Source: CAWDJT01 sp963828705 (GTDB lineage: Bacteria > Desulfobacterota > Syntrophobacteria > Syntrophobacterales > Syntrophobacteraceae). Taken from it: a stretch of DNA of 64,000 nucleotides. The notes beneath the pieces are model-generated. The model saw only the letters and a program-made list of their open reading frames with translations. It did not search any database and was not told the origin of the DNA. This document shows, in pieces, positions 38,497 through 48,026 of this stretch. A program made the position numbers and the translations under genes. The number at the start of each line of letters is the position of its first letter. The first letter of the stretch is position 1. The stretch covers positions 124,001 to 188,000 of the forward strand of contig CAWHGA010000038.1 in NCBI GenBank assembly GCA_963828705.1, written 5' to 3'.

Positions 38497-39675
38497 TCAT
38501 CGCCGCGGCATCAGGCGCGGAAAAGTCGCGCTGCCGGCTTGCCGGGGGCATAGAGCCAGCCCCAACAGCATGGTCAGGCCAGCGGTGAGAAACAATGCGC
38601 GGAACCCCAGCCAATCCCCGATGCAGCCCAGGACAATGGAACCGACAAAGACCCCGGCGTCAATGCTTCCAGTAAAGATGCCGGTAATCTTGCCTCGAAT
38701 AGCCATGGGTTCACCACGTATGGCAAGGGCGTTGAGGGACGGGTAGAGAAAGCCGTGGCCGCAGCCACTGAGAAGCCCGGCCAATACCAGGATGACCGAG
38801 CCGCCCAGCAAGGTCAGCAGCAATAGCCCAGTGCCAGAGAGCACCAATGCGTACGGGAGCACGCGGTGTTCGCCGAGGCGGTCTCCCAGCCGGGCTCCTC
38901 CAAAACGGGTCAAGACCGCCGCCAGGGAAAAAGCAATGAAGTAAAGGGCAACAAAACCAAGCTGTTGAGCCTTGGCGAACGGGGTCACGAAACTCCCGGA
39001 TGCGGCCGTTGCTATGCCGAAAACAGCTGCCAGGGCGGCCACCAGAAGAAGCTTCCTGCTTTGAAAAAGGCCAAAGAACGATGGGGCCGCTTCCCTCTTG
39101 GCTCCGACAAAAGACTCCTCCAGCCTGAGATGGCTCATCACGGCGACAAGTCCGAGCGCAGCCGCCAGCATGAAATGGATGGTGAAACCCCATCGGCGGA
39201 TAACCAGTTCGGCCGCAACCGGGCCGACGGCGAGACCAACAAGTCCGGAAACACCAAATATACCAAGCCCCTCATTCAAACGGGAGGCTGGGACGATGTC
39301 GGCTACATAAGTAAAGACTGACGTGGAGCAGATTGCCAACCCGATTCCGTGGACGATCCTGATCAGCAGCAGGAGGGCATAGATCTCCCGCAGTTCACCA
39401 TGAAGACCGAGGTAAGTCAGCGGCACTGCGGTCATGACCAGGGTTCCCACGGTGAAGCTGCGCTTGCGCCCGAATCGGTCGATCATTGCCGCGATCCATG
39501 GGCGGCAGAGAACCGAAGCCAGCGAGAAAGCGCCCATAATGAAGCCGACATCGGTCTGTGATGCACCGCGCTCCAAGAGGAACAGCGGGAAGAGATAAAA
39601 GCTGGCAAAGCTGGCGATGGTACAGAAATTGGCCAAACCCATCAACAGGAAGGGTGCCGTAAAAAGAGTCGTCAT
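38497..39675 (-). CDS. Major facilitator superfamily transporter
   Basis: About twelve hydrophobic segments, and the MFS loop signature RPWIAAMIDRFGRKRSF between segments 2 and 3. Also present are a second-half repeat (GARLGDRLGEHRVLPYALV) and a short basic end. The ATG at 39675 is preferred; a TTG eight codons earlier is in frame. The transported compound cannot be read from the sequence. It resembles the YfcJ/arabinose-efflux style. Confidence 0.85.
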   Translation of the reverse strand: MTTLFTAPFLLMGLANFCTIASFASFYLFPLFLLERGASQTDVGFIMGAFSLASVLCRPWIAAMIDRFGRKRSFTVGTLVMTAVPLTYLGLHGELREIYALLLLIRIVHGIGLAICSTSVFTYVADIVPASRLNEGLGIFGVSGLVGLAVGPVAAELVIRRWGFTIHFMLAAALGLVAVMSHLRLEESFVGAKREAAPSFFGLFQSRKLLLVAALAAVFGIATAASGSFVTPFAKAQQLGFVALYFIAFSLAAVLTRFGGARLGDRLGEHRVLPYALVLSGTGLLLLTLLGGSVILVLAGLLSGCGHGFLYPSLNALAIRGEPMAIRGKITGIFTGSIDAGVFVGSIVLGCIGDWLGFRALFLTAGLTMLLGLALCPRQAGSATFPRLMPRR

Positions 39676-39793
39676 TAAGATCGTTCCAAAGGGCCGCAAG
39701 CATTCCCCATGGAATGCAGCGGCGTGGCATCGCCTTGTGATCGGGCAACCCGGTGTACCGATTTTGTCGTCAATGGGTCATGACCCCGGTCCG

Positions 39794-40390
39794 TCAACGG
39801 TTTTTGACCGCCACGGCCAAAATACCCAACGCCCAATGTTCCTTGGCAGCATGTAGCCGAAAGTGGCACTGTCGTAGCACCGCATGCAGATCCTGGCTAT
39901 AGAACCGATTCTCGCTGGGATGCAGAAGCAGATGGCGAGTGATTTGGTTCTGATAAACAGCCGGATAGATTTCTTCGAGATAAAGCGCCCCGCCGGGTCT
40001 CAGCACGCGGGCAAGTTCACGGATGGACCCTTGCCAGTCGGGTACATGATGCAGCACTCCAAAGCAAAATATCGCGTCCATCAGCGCATCGCCGTAGGGG
40101 AGATGGAGGACATCGCCGACATACAGAAACATCCCGGCGCACTCTTCAGGCGAAAGATAACGCTTGGCCTTGCGAATCATCGCCTCGTCCAGGTCCTGAG
40201 CATGGAGCATTGCCGGGCGGAAGTGTTCGCGGATCAGATGGGCTCCGGCGCCACGGCCGCACCCTACTTCCAGAATCGCTCCCCCGGCCGGTAGCGCAAG
40301 GTTTTGTTTCATCCAGCGGACTTGCCAGCGCTGTTCCAGAACTCGAAGGGGGTTGTTTACTACCCAACGTTCTGCCCAGTTCAATTTCAT
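39794..40390 (-). CDS. Class I SAM-dependent methyltransferase
   Basis: The 198-residue protein has the SAM-binding motif ILEVGCGRGAGAHLI (39-53), the acidic motif MLHAQDLDEAMI, and the UbiE-like pattern DALMDAIFCFGVLHHVPDW followed by LRPGGALYLEEIYP. It lies 72 bases downstream of ubiE and on the same strand, so it may act on a quinone or lipid, but the substrate is unknown. Confidence 0.85.
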   Translation of the reverse strand: MKLNWAERWVVNNPLRVLEQRWQVRWMKQNLALPAGGAILEVGCGRGAGAHLIREHFRPAMLHAQDLDEAMIRKAKRYLSPEECAGMFLYVGDVLHLPYGDALMDAIFCFGVLHHVPDWQGSIRELARVLRPGGALYLEEIYPAVYQNQITRHLLLHPSENRFYSQDLHAVLRQCHFRLHAAKEHWALGILAVAVKNR

Positions 40391-40462
40391 GGCTGCCCCT
40401 TCAATTCTTGAACCGCATCGTCTGCTTGCTGGTGTCCGCTCCGCTGAATAAGGGTGTGGCGG

Positions 40463-41221
40463 CTATTTCTCCCCTATATGGACCACCGCAATGCCGTTGG
40501 TCAGGTTGCGGTAACAAACCTGGCGGTACCCGATCCGTTCCAGTGTGGCAACCAGTTCATCCTGCAGGGGGAACAGGCGGATAGACTCCGGTAAGTAAGT
40601 GTAGGCTTGACGGGAACCCCCGAATACCCTCCCAACCCAGGGCATGATGTGGAACGAGTAGAAGTCGTACAGAGCCCGAAACCAGGGGGTCATGGGTTGA
40701 GAGAACTCCAGACACATCATCTTTCCGCCGGGTTTCAGCACCCGGTACATTTCTTCAAAGCCTCTTTCCATGCGCGTCAGATTGCGAATGCCAAACCCCA
40801 CCATTGCGGCATTGAAGGTGTTGTCAGAAAAGGCAATGTTCTCGGCATCTCCCTGGACATGCCGGATGCGGTCCCCCACAGGCGAAGCCACGATCTTGGG
40901 GCGACCGGTAATCATCATACGCCAATTGATGTCGCAGAGGACGACCCGGCCTTCGGGGCCGATGGCGCGCGCTGCCAGCAGAGCCAGGTCACCGGTGCCT
41001 CCGCACAGGTCCAGGACCTGATCCCCCGGTTGCAGCCTCATCATTCGGATAGCACAGCGTTTCCACAAATGGTGAGCGCCGAAACTGAGCAGACTGTTCA
41101 TAAAATCATAGCGGGACGCCACCGTATTGAAGTGACGCCGGACCCAGTGGACTTTGTCTTCGACGGGGACCTGCCGATACCCAAAATGGGCGGTTTCTTC
41201 CTGATGTGCTGGTTGCTCCAC
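40463..41221 (-). CDS. ubiE: Demethylmenaquinone/ubiquinone C-methyltransferase UbiE/MenG-like
   Basis: UbiE/MenG methylates the quinone ring, the last step of menaquinone synthesis. Signature motifs are RHFNTVASRYDFMNSLLSFG, VLDLCGGTGDLALLAA, DAENIAFSDNTFNAAMVGFGIRNL and LKPGGKMMCLEFS. The GTG at 41221 is chosen because GGGAGGAGG lies eight bases upstream; a longer reading to 41344 would overlap the cytochrome gene. It is about 252 residues. Confidence 0.9.
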   Translation of the reverse strand: MEQPAHQEETAHFGYRQVPVEDKVHWVRRHFNTVASRYDFMNSLLSFGAHHLWKRCAIRMMRLQPGDQVLDLCGGTGDLALLAARAIGPEGRVVLCDINWRMMITGRPKIVASPVGDRIRHVQGDAENIAFSDNTFNAAMVGFGIRNLTRMERGFEEMYRVLKPGGKMMCLEFSQPMTPWFRALYDFYSFHIMPWVGRVFGGSRQAYTYLPESIRLFPLQDELVATLERIGYRQVCYRNLTNGIAVVHIGEK

Positions 41222-41313
41222 CTTGAATTCCTCCTCCCAGCGCCTGTCTGAGAGTATGTCTGGAAGTGTCTTTCTGTTCCCGCCATGGTGTACTGGATCA
41301 AGGGGAACATATT

Positions 41314-41694
41314 TCATCGTTCTGGTGCACCTGCCTGAATCCAACGCTCGATCAAGGTCGTTTCCGCATCGTTTAGCCAGGGGGGGCCATTGGCGGGCAT
41401 CCGGGGTTTGCTCACCCCACGAACACGGCGGACCAGTTCGCTCTTTCCCGGATCACTGGGTACCACCACGGCGCGCTTTCTCTGGCCGGCCATGATGTGA
41501 GCGTAGCTATCAAGGGCCACGCCGTCAGCCGGTGAGGCACCACTGTGGCAGGCAATGCAGTGCTGCCTGAGAACAGGTTCAACATGGGCATAGGTTATTC
41601 GTGATTGGCCCTCCTGAGCTCCGAGTAGGCTTGCACAAGCCAATACGATCAGGGCAGAACTGCTAGCCATCATTATCTTTTGCCGTTGTGCCAT
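41314..41694 (-). CDS. Small exported c-type cytochrome-like protein
   Basis: An N-terminal signal peptide (MMASSSALIVLACASLLGAQ) is followed by one haem-binding motif CIACH (C46, C49, H50) and a downstream MPANGPPWL region that can give the axial methionine. At 126 residues it resembles the cytochrome domains that start planctomycete-type oxidoreductases but stands alone. It would be periplasmic and carry electrons. It reads with ubiE 92 bases downstream. Confidence 0.82.
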   Translation of the reverse strand: MAQRQKIMMASSSALIVLACASLLGAQEGQSRITYAHVEPVLRQHCIACHSGASPADGVALDSYAHIMAGQRKRAVVVPSDPGKSELVRRVRGVSKPRMPANGPPWLNDAETTLIERWIQAGAPER

Positions 41695-41948
41695 GGTGCC
41701 ATCTCCTTTCCAGGATAAAAACCCCGGGGCTGGTTAGTGCGGAGCGACTATACACTAGTTCATTAAAAAGCCTGTCTGAAATTGGTCTGGAACCTTTAGA
41801 AGACTCTCTGAAGGCGGAGTGTAATCCTGCCGGGGCAAGACCGCACCTGCAAACGGTCGCATGCCGCTGGTTATTTGGGCCGGGTTGATCTCCGATCGAC
41901 GAATCTTGGGTACGGTAAGGGGTTGATTCCGGCTGCAGAAGACAAGTG

Positions 41949-42749
41949 TCAGATACGTTCTGGGCTTCCTTCGATAGCGAACGTAGCCCAGACGGGGGTG
42001 TGATCACTGGGTTTTGGGCTCACGCGTGGGGTTGTATCCACCGAGCATTCGATGGCTGTTTGGACCAGCGGCTCGGTTACCATGATGTGGTCGATGCGCC
42101 AGCCGAGGTTCCGTTCGAAGCTCTTGGGGAGGCGGTAATCCCAGAAGGTAAACTGCTTTTCCTGGGGGTGATGTTTGCGGAATAAATCGGTCAGACCCCA
42201 GGCCATGACGTCTGTCAAGGCCTCGTGTTCTGCGGGATGGAAGCCGACCTGTCCGGCCATCCTTTTGGGGTCGTAAACATCGATGGCCTCAGGGGCTACA
42301 TTCAAATCCCCAGTCCAGACCAGCGGTATGTCGGGATCGAAGTGGTTTGACAGCCACCGGCGGAGGCGCGCGAAAAATTGGAGTTTGGTCTGGAAAGCCG
42401 GATGATTGGGGTCTCGGCCCTGGGGAACATAGGTGTTGACCAGCCAAACCCCATCCAGGCGAGCGGCGATCAATCTGGCTTCATCGTCGTTGTCACCATC
42501 CCCGAAGGAATCCAACACCTCGGTTGGCGGCCGCCGGGCAAGAATGGCGACGCCATTGAAACCTTTCTGGCCACGGACGTGAGCCGTATAGCCGGCGGCC
42601 AGGAAAGCGTCGGTGGGAAATTCCTGGGTCACGCACTTGATTTCCTGCAGGCACAGGACGTCGGGTTGGCTGTCCTGGAGATACTCCAGTACGGTGGCCA
42701 GGCGAGCGCGGATGCCGTTCACATTGAACGTGGCCATCCTCCAGACCAT
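41949..42749 (-). CDS. xthA: Exodeoxyribonuclease III (AP endonuclease)
   Basis: Exonuclease III family: ATFNVNGIRARL, LCLQEIKC (metal glutamate), GWL-type NTYVPQGR, WTGDLNVAPEAIDVYDPKR and the closing RIDHIMVT and PKPSDHTPVWATF with the catalytic Asp-His. The product repairs abasic sites in DNA. The ATG at 42749 is preferred over 42755. It is about 266 residues and ends a gene pair with the PAS-CheW gene 12 bases upstream. Confidence 0.95.
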   Translation of the reverse strand: MVWRMATFNVNGIRARLATVLEYLQDSQPDVLCLQEIKCVTQEFPTDAFLAAGYTAHVRGQKGFNGVAILARRPPTEVLDSFGDGDNDDEARLIAARLDGVWLVNTYVPQGRDPNHPAFQTKLQFFARLRRWLSNHFDPDIPLVWTGDLNVAPEAIDVYDPKRMAGQVGFHPAEHEALTDVMAWGLTDLFRKHHPQEKQFTFWDYRLPKSFERNLGWRIDHIMVTEPLVQTAIECSVDTTPRVSPKPSDHTPVWATFAIEGSPERI

Positions 42750-42761
42750 GCTCAAGCTCCT

Positions 42762-43634
42762 CTACGCGGAATGCTCCAGTTGGCTAAGGTCCATTCCCAG
42801 GTTCAGTCGATCCACTTCCAACACAATCTTGATTCCGCCGGCCAGTTTAGCCATACCCATAATGTAGTCGCCATTGAACCTGGTGATGATGTCAGGGGAT
42901 TCGTCAATATCTTGTCCCTGCACATGCACGACTTCAGACACGGCATCGACTGTCATGCCGACCACACGGGTGCCGTTCTTGTCCTGTAACTCCACCAGCA
43001 CGATGCAGGTCCGGTCGGTGGGCGGGCAATCCTCCATACCCAGTTTCAACCTCAGGTTTACCACCGGAATAACCCTGCCGCGCAGATTGATAACGCCACG
43101 CATGTAATCGGGTGTTCTCGGAATCGAGGTAATGGATATCCACCCGATGATCTCCCGGACCTTCATAATGCTGATGGCGAATTGTTCGGACCCGAGCACA
43201 AACATCAGATACTTTCCGGTCAGACGATCGATCCTGAGTTGGGCTTCTTCCATGCGTTTACGTTCGGTGATCTCAAGGATCACGCCGAGCACCGATTCGA
43301 CTTGGCCGGTCGGATCGCAGATGATCTGCCCCCATTCCTGGAACCACACGAGACTGCCGTCGCGATGTTGAACGCGGTATTCCCGCATGTAAGTCTTATC
43401 GCCCTTGAGTCCGCGGACGAAGGATTGTTTGACGGATTCCCGATCCATTTCGAAGATCACATCGATCCATCGCAAGCGTTTGGAATTGAAGTCATCCTTG
43501 CTGTAGCCGGTCAAAGCTTCAATCTGGTTGCCAAAGAACTCTACGCTTCCGTCCTTGTAGCCGCGATAGGCGGCATTCAATGCTTTTTGCGACTGGATCT
43601 TGCCGGCATGCGTGGTGTCTTGACCGTTTTCCAT
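42762..43634 (-). CDS. PAS-CheW hybrid chemotaxis coupling protein
   Basis: A PAS fold with PAC tail (about 20-130: GSVEFFGNQIEALTGYS, MREYRVQHRDGSLVWFQEWG, ILEITERKRMEEAQ) is joined to a CheW domain (about 140-285: YLMFVLGSEQFAISIMKVREII, MRGVINLRGRVIPVVNLRLKLGM). CheW couples receptors to the kinase CheA, so this version may bring a cytoplasmic sensory input directly to the array. No other chemotaxis gene is nearby. It is complete at 290 residues. Confidence 0.92.
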   Translation of the reverse strand: MENGQDTTHAGKIQSQKALNAAYRGYKDGSVEFFGNQIEALTGYSKDDFNSKRLRWIDVIFEMDRESVKQSFVRGLKGDKTYMREYRVQHRDGSLVWFQEWGQIICDPTGQVESVLGVILEITERKRMEEAQLRIDRLTGKYLMFVLGSEQFAISIMKVREIIGWISITSIPRTPDYMRGVINLRGRVIPVVNLRLKLGMEDCPPTDRTCIVLVELQDKNGTRVVGMTVDAVSEVVHVQGQDIDESPDIITRFNGDYIMGMAKLAGGIKIVLEVDRLNLGMDLSQLEHSA

Positions 43635-43739
43635 CGTGAAACACCTCCCCTGACGCCATAGGGTTTCCAGGATAGGACTCTAGCCCTTCAGTGTCAAAAC
43701 ATCCTATCCGAAACAGCTGCGATAGGCCAGCTTACCTTG

Positions 43740-46370
43740 TCACTGCACCAACACCGGTTCCCGCAAAATAAGCCCGATCGCCCGGCGGGCAGTGGCAGCC
43801 AGCTGCGGGTGCGAATCGGTAAGGGATTCAATCTGACGCAAGTGGTCAGCGGTACGAAGGATCACCATAGCCAGGTCGCCTTCATCCATGCCGGTGAGTT
43901 TCCGTAGGTTTTCCCAGGTTTCACCGAGGGCCCAATGATACACAATGACCGTAGCCCAGAACGGCAGCGGGGGAAGGTCAAAACCGGCTTCTTCCAACCG
44001 CGCCCGCAGCGGTTGTAAGGCCTGCATCAGGCGAAAGAATGGCGCGGCTAGGTCGGGATAGCGAAAGGCCAGGACATTGGTTTGGACGTCTCCCGGTCGG
44101 TCGCGGTCCATGACAAAGGGTGCCAGGAGCGCCGCCAAAAGCGTCGGCTGGTCGTCGGGAAAAGCTTGCTGGCGGATGCCTTCGGAGATGAGCAGCGGTT
44201 GATCCAGACGCAGCTTGGAGGCCCACAGGCCATCGGCAGTCAAGCGGCCGTCGGCATCGATGTAGCCTTCGCTTTGTAACAGGTGGAAATGGTGCAGGAA
44301 GGAACGCCAGAGCTGGTCCTGAACGGTACGAAGATGGTGGAGCCTGTCGAAGTAGTGGCGCAGCAACCGGGCGAAGGGGTGGCGATCGGATTTATGGCAC
44401 GCACCGAACAGGGCACATTCACCGCAGGGCAGACTCGCCTTGTGCATGGTCAACCCGCCCAGACGTTTTAGTTCCGGCGGTTCCTGCCCCGGCACCAGCA
44501 TAGCAGCAATGGCTTTTCGCGACAACGGTTGGAAGGGTTGCTCGGCATGCTGTTCCGCCAGGGTTACCCAGGCTTGCCGGTCGCCGCGATCGGGCAGAGT
44601 GGTGAGCTGTTGGCCCAGTTCCTTGATGCGGTGCAACTGCACCCAGTGAACTCGCACCTGGCCGTCGCGGAAACGCGGCGGCGAATGGAGCCGGACCGCT
44701 TCCACTGCGGTGCCGTCCGCCGCCAACGGTGCGAGTGCCACATAGGGGGTGCCACGGCGGCTGCTGAACAGCCGGCCGCATCCCAGTAGCGATTGTAAAG
44801 TGTGGGCGGTGCCTTCCCGCTGGAGGTTCCGGTGAGCCTTGCGCACTTGTTCCTGGAGCAGGGTATACTGGGGGCGAACTTCCGCCAGCGTTTCCATGGA
44901 ACCGCAGGCCATCTCCGGGAGCCATTCCTGCAATTCCTGCTGGATGCGTTCCATGTCCTGTACCACGGTCAGGTGTTGGCTCAGGTTTTGGTAGGTAGCC
45001 AGGCAGACGGCGAAGACCTGACGGATTTCCTCGGATTCATGGGACAAGAGCAGATTCAGAACCATTGAGAAGTTGATCCGGATCTGGCTCTCGATGGGGT
45101 CCGGGGGCGAACGCAGCAGGTCGTGAATGAGTTGCGAATTCTGGTATGGCCCCGGTACCACGAGGACGAAACCGATTTCATCCATGCCGCGGCGGCCGGC
45201 TCGCCCGGTCATCTGCAGGAGGTCGGTGGCGCTGAGATCGACGAAATCCCGGCCATTGAAACGATCACTCTGCAACACCACAACGGTCCGGGCCGGGAAG
45301 TTGACGCCGGCAGCCACGGTTGAAGTAGAAAAAATGGCTTCCAACAGACCTTCCTGCATCAGCTTTTCCAACAGAAGTTTCCAATGAGGCAACTGGCCGC
45401 CGTGATGCGCCCCGACTCGGGATTTCTTGAGGATTGCCAGGTGCTGGTGATTTCTGAGGAAGGGATAGACTTCCAAAAGCTTGTGGATGCGGCTGCGGAA
45501 CGCTCGGGCCTGACGTTGTGAATCGCCGCTGGCAGGCGCCGGAGCACATAGCGAAATGGCTTTTTCACAATCGGCCCTGGATTTGAGAAAGAAAATGGCC
45601 GGCAGCAGGTTAGCCTGACGCAGCGCCGTGACGAGCCCGGCGATATCAGGAAAAACACGCCGGGAGAAGGCCTTGGAGGTGAGTCCGCGAATTGGAGTGA
45701 ACAGCCCGCCGCGCGTGGAAAGTGGCACCAATTCCCCTGTGGGGAACAAAAACAGCGGAAAGAGCGGCACCGGTCGCAGGTAGGCGGCTACCAACCGGCA
45801 GGGACTCTTGCGCAGCCAGGTCAGCCAGTCGCAGATCTGCTGTGCGTTCTGAATAGTGGCGGAAAGAAGCAAAATGCGGATGCGCTGGGGCAGGTAGATG
45901 AGCACCTCCTCCCAGACCACTCCGCGGTCTGTGTCGCCCAGGTAATGGGCCTCGTCCAACACCACCAGGTCCACGCGCAGGTCTTCGCCATGATGCATGG
46001 CGTCGTAGAGTTGATTGCGCAGGATTTCGGTAGTTCCTACGATGATGGAGGCGTGTACGTTCTCTTTGCGATCGCCGGTCAGGATCCCTACGTTATCTCG
46101 ACCGAAGATTTCCGAGAACTCCTCATACTTGGCGTTGGACAGCGCCTTGAGCGGGGAGGCATACCAGCATGAGCCTCCGGCGGCAAAAACCCGGTCGATG
46201 GCAGTGATGGCGATGTAGGTCTTGCCGGCGCCGGTGGGCGCAGTCACCAGCACGTCGAAGTGCTGCAGGGCCTCCACCGCTTCAACCTGGTATGGATCGG
46301 CCTGGAAGGGCCTGGCTTCGGGTACCCCGATTTGTCCCAGCACTTTGCGCACCCGTGAATGGATGCTCAA
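43740..46370 (-). CDS. Ski2/HelY-like DEAD/DEAH-box superfamily 2 helicase
   Basis: Large helicase with P-loop VLVTAPTGAGKT, the DEAH box in LVVLDEAHYLGD, the SAT motif LLLSATI, and the superfamily 2 motif VI region TDLLQMTGRAGRRGMDE. An additional C-terminal region contains a Cys-rich element (CGECALFGACHK) and the DSHCT-like helical end. It resembles Mtr4/HelY-type RNA helicases. The TTG at 46370 with AGGAAG upstream is preferred, since the longer reading to 46619 adds about 83 low-complexity residues and covers the thioesterase promoter. It is about 876 residues. Confidence 0.85.
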   Translation of the reverse strand: MSIHSRVRKVLGQIGVPEARPFQADPYQVEAVEALQHFDVLVTAPTGAGKTYIAITAIDRVFAAGGSCWYASPLKALSNAKYEEFSEIFGRDNVGILTGDRKENVHASIIVGTTEILRNQLYDAMHHGEDLRVDLVVLDEAHYLGDTDRGVVWEEVLIYLPQRIRILLLSATIQNAQQICDWLTWLRKSPCRLVAAYLRPVPLFPLFLFPTGELVPLSTRGGLFTPIRGLTSKAFSRRVFPDIAGLVTALRQANLLPAIFFLKSRADCEKAISLCAPAPASGDSQRQARAFRSRIHKLLEVYPFLRNHQHLAILKKSRVGAHHGGQLPHWKLLLEKLMQEGLLEAIFSTSTVAAGVNFPARTVVVLQSDRFNGRDFVDLSATDLLQMTGRAGRRGMDEIGFVLVVPGPYQNSQLIHDLLRSPPDPIESQIRINFSMVLNLLLSHESEEIRQVFAVCLATYQNLSQHLTVVQDMERIQQELQEWLPEMACGSMETLAEVRPQYTLLQEQVRKAHRNLQREGTAHTLQSLLGCGRLFSSRRGTPYVALAPLAADGTAVEAVRLHSPPRFRDGQVRVHWVQLHRIKELGQQLTTLPDRGDRQAWVTLAEQHAEQPFQPLSRKAIAAMLVPGQEPPELKRLGGLTMHKASLPCGECALFGACHKSDRHPFARLLRHYFDRLHHLRTVQDQLWRSFLHHFHLLQSEGYIDADGRLTADGLWASKLRLDQPLLISEGIRQQAFPDDQPTLLAALLAPFVMDRDRPGDVQTNVLAFRYPDLAAPFFRLMQALQPLRARLEEAGFDLPPLPFWATVIVYHWALGETWENLRKLTGMDEGDLAMVILRTADHLRQIESLTDSHPQLAATARRAIGLILREPVLVQ

Positions 46371-46606
46371 CTTAACTTCCTGATTGCTCAATGAAGGCGG
46401 GGACGGGGGTTGGGACTGGCGATGGCGGTCAGAATGCCGCTTTCTAAAGGGAGGCCTGCCGGAAGCTGGTGTTTTCAAGAAAAGTGTCCATAAGTTCGGT
46501 TCGCGTGCCCGGCGGAATTGCGCTACAATACCCTGCAGACCCGGCGGCTTAGGTCCAAGCGCATTGCTAGGGGGAACCGAATCATTAGGAGGAAAAGCAA
46601 AAGGCA

Positions 46607-47071
46607 ATGACAACATCAACGCATCGTCCCGAAACGGCGGGGCCCATCCACCGTACTGAACTTCGTGTGCCGCTCTTTGAGGTGGACTTGGGCCAGGCAG
46701 TCTATCATGGCAATTACTTCCATCTGTTTGAGTTGGGACGCGAAGATTTTTTGCGCCAGTTGGGCTATCCCTACCGGCGGTTGATGGACCAGCAACTCCA
46801 TCTGACCATTGTGGAAGTGACCTGTGCCTACCGCAAGCCGCTTCACTACGATGAACTCATTGAAATCCGCAGCGCGGTCACCTGGTGGCGAAGCCGCAGT
46901 CTGGCTTTCCAGCAGTCGATCTACCGGCCGACCGGTGGGGGCGCTCCGGAGCTTTGTACCAGCGCCACCCTCAACATGGTCTGTGTCCAGTTTAGCGGCC
47001 GACCCACGGTGCTTCCACCAGATTTCGTCGCGTTGCTCCAGCAATGGATCGGCCAAGAACCAAAGGCATAG
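46607..47071 (+). CDS. Acyl-CoA thioesterase (YbgC/FadM hot-dog fold)
   Basis: Hot-dog thioesterase: VPLFEVDLGQAVYHGNYFHLFELGRED holds the catalytic aspartate and the HGNYF motif of the YbgC family, followed by TIVEVTCAYRKPLHYDELIEI. At 154 residues it is normal. GGAGG precedes the ATG. It starts 236 bases from, and diverges from, the helicase gene. Confidence 0.9.
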   Translation: MTTSTHRPETAGPIHRTELRVPLFEVDLGQAVYHGNYFHLFELGREDFLRQLGYPYRRLMDQQLHLTIVEVTCAYRKPLHYDELIEIRSAVTWWRSRSLAFQQSIYRPTGGGAPELCTSATLNMVCVQFSGRPTVLPPDFVALLQQWIGQEPKA

Positions 47072-47120
47072 ACACCGCCAAGCGAGTTGAACGAATAATT
47101 CGCAGCCTGGTACCGATCAC

Positions 47121-47143
47121 CGTCCCGGCGGAAGCCGGAATCT
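47121..47143. repeat. Divergent GTC-CCGGCGG repeat element
   Basis: CGTCCCGGCGGAAGCCGGAATC has the CCGGC/GCCGG stem of the REP-like elements at 4853 and 12221, here after the thioesterase gene. Weak but similarly placed between genes. Confidence 0.35.
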
Positions 47144-47167
47144 GCAGGGCAAGGGATGACGCTGCAA

Positions 47168-47206
47168 AGAACCCCCCACGCCTCCTTCTCGGAGGCCGTG
47201 GGGATT
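47168..47206. terminator. Possible bidirectional terminator hairpin
   Basis: CCCCACG-CCTCC (47174-47185) pairs with GGAGG-CGTGGGG (47191-47203, one bulged C) around a 5-base loop. It lies between the convergent thioesterase (plus) and hypothetical (minus) genes. The plus-strand tail is ATTTC and the minus-strand tail is GGTTCTTTG, both weak in T, so its efficiency is uncertain. Confidence 0.5.
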
Positions 47207-47279
47207 TCGCAGGCACATCTGTGGTCAGCTGCTGTGGCAGCGTGGAGGAGAGGTTCCCGGACGCCAAGACGCCAGAGGA

Positions 47280-48026
47280 CTACTGGGTGCCGGTGATTTC
47301 GTAGCGCTTGATCTTAGCATCCGGTCTAACCACGGCCATTATCGAAAACAGCGACCCGGAAATGCCAAGTTGCCTCAAGGTCTTCTTGTCCACAGTTAAT
47401 TGAACGATTTCACATGGTTTGCGTTCAATGACGTTGCCCTGGGCGTCGTAGAGATTCAGTGTGAAGCGTTTGCTTCGCAGATCGTCGCGGGTACTCATGA
47501 TCTGTTTCATCACCAGCACCGCCCCATCCCCTTGCACTTGGGCGAGATCAGACAAGTCGGCTTGCTGATTGATGGTAGTGGTGTGGATGCGGACTTCCTT
47601 GCTGGTGTCCCTGGGAATCTCCGCTCGCGACGCCATCAATTGCGCCATCTCTTCGGCTGTCATTGGGCGGTAGTTTGACCCGGTTGGCGCCTGTTTTTCT
47701 GCAATCGTCTCCAGGGTCTTGCTCTTCTCAGTGGCGCGAGCGGCGGCCGTGCTCTTCACCATAACATCAGGGGCAAACTCCCCGGCAGTGACAATCTCCT
47801 GGATGGACGAGACGCTGCTTTTGGGAATGCCGCCGGTCCCGCCTGCCATTTCAAACTTGATCTGCCCTGCCTCCTCCCAACAATAGGGAACTTCCAAGGT
47901 TGTCCCGTCAACCATGATAATTCTCATGTTGGCGGCGCACACTTGCGGCACCGGCGCCACCAGACACAAAACACCGGCCAGTGCCAAAAAAATCATAAGG
48001 TTCCGTTGTTTTCCGGCATGCAACAT
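47280..48026 (-). CDS. Exported hypothetical protein
   Basis: A signal peptide (MIFLALAGVLCLVAPVPQVCAA after a basic head) is followed by MRIIMVDGTTLEVPYCWEEAGQIKF, the small beta-hairpin seen at the start of many deltaproteobacterial periplasmic proteins that sense membrane or cell-wall features. The remainder is alanine/charge-rich, with a C-terminal globular part (KKTLRQLGISGSLFSIMAVVRPDAK). A GGAGGAGT site stands before the ATG at 48026, so the reading from 48059 is rejected. No function is known. Confidence 0.7.
   Translation of the reverse strand: MLHAGKQRNLMIFLALAGVLCLVAPVPQVCAANMRIIMVDGTTLEVPYCWEEAGQIKFEMAGGTGGIPKSSVSSIQEIVTAGEFAPDVMVKSTAAARATEKSKTLETIAEKQAPTGSNYRPMTAEEMAQLMASRAEIPRDTSKEVRIHTTTINQQADLSDLAQVQGDGAVLVMKQIMSTRDDLRSKRFTLNLYDAQGNVIERKPCEIVQLTVDKKTLRQLGISGSLFSIMAVVRPDAKIKRYEITGTQ

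Noticed and set aside
43670..43709. Inverted repeat GGATAGGA / TCCTATCC between the PAS-CheW and helicase genes
   Set aside because: Eight-base arms separated by 24 bases with no T-run or promoter relation; could be chance.
46371..46619. N-terminal extension of the large helicase
   Set aside because: Proline/arginine-rich, unlike the family, and it covers the promoter and start of the divergent thioesterase gene.
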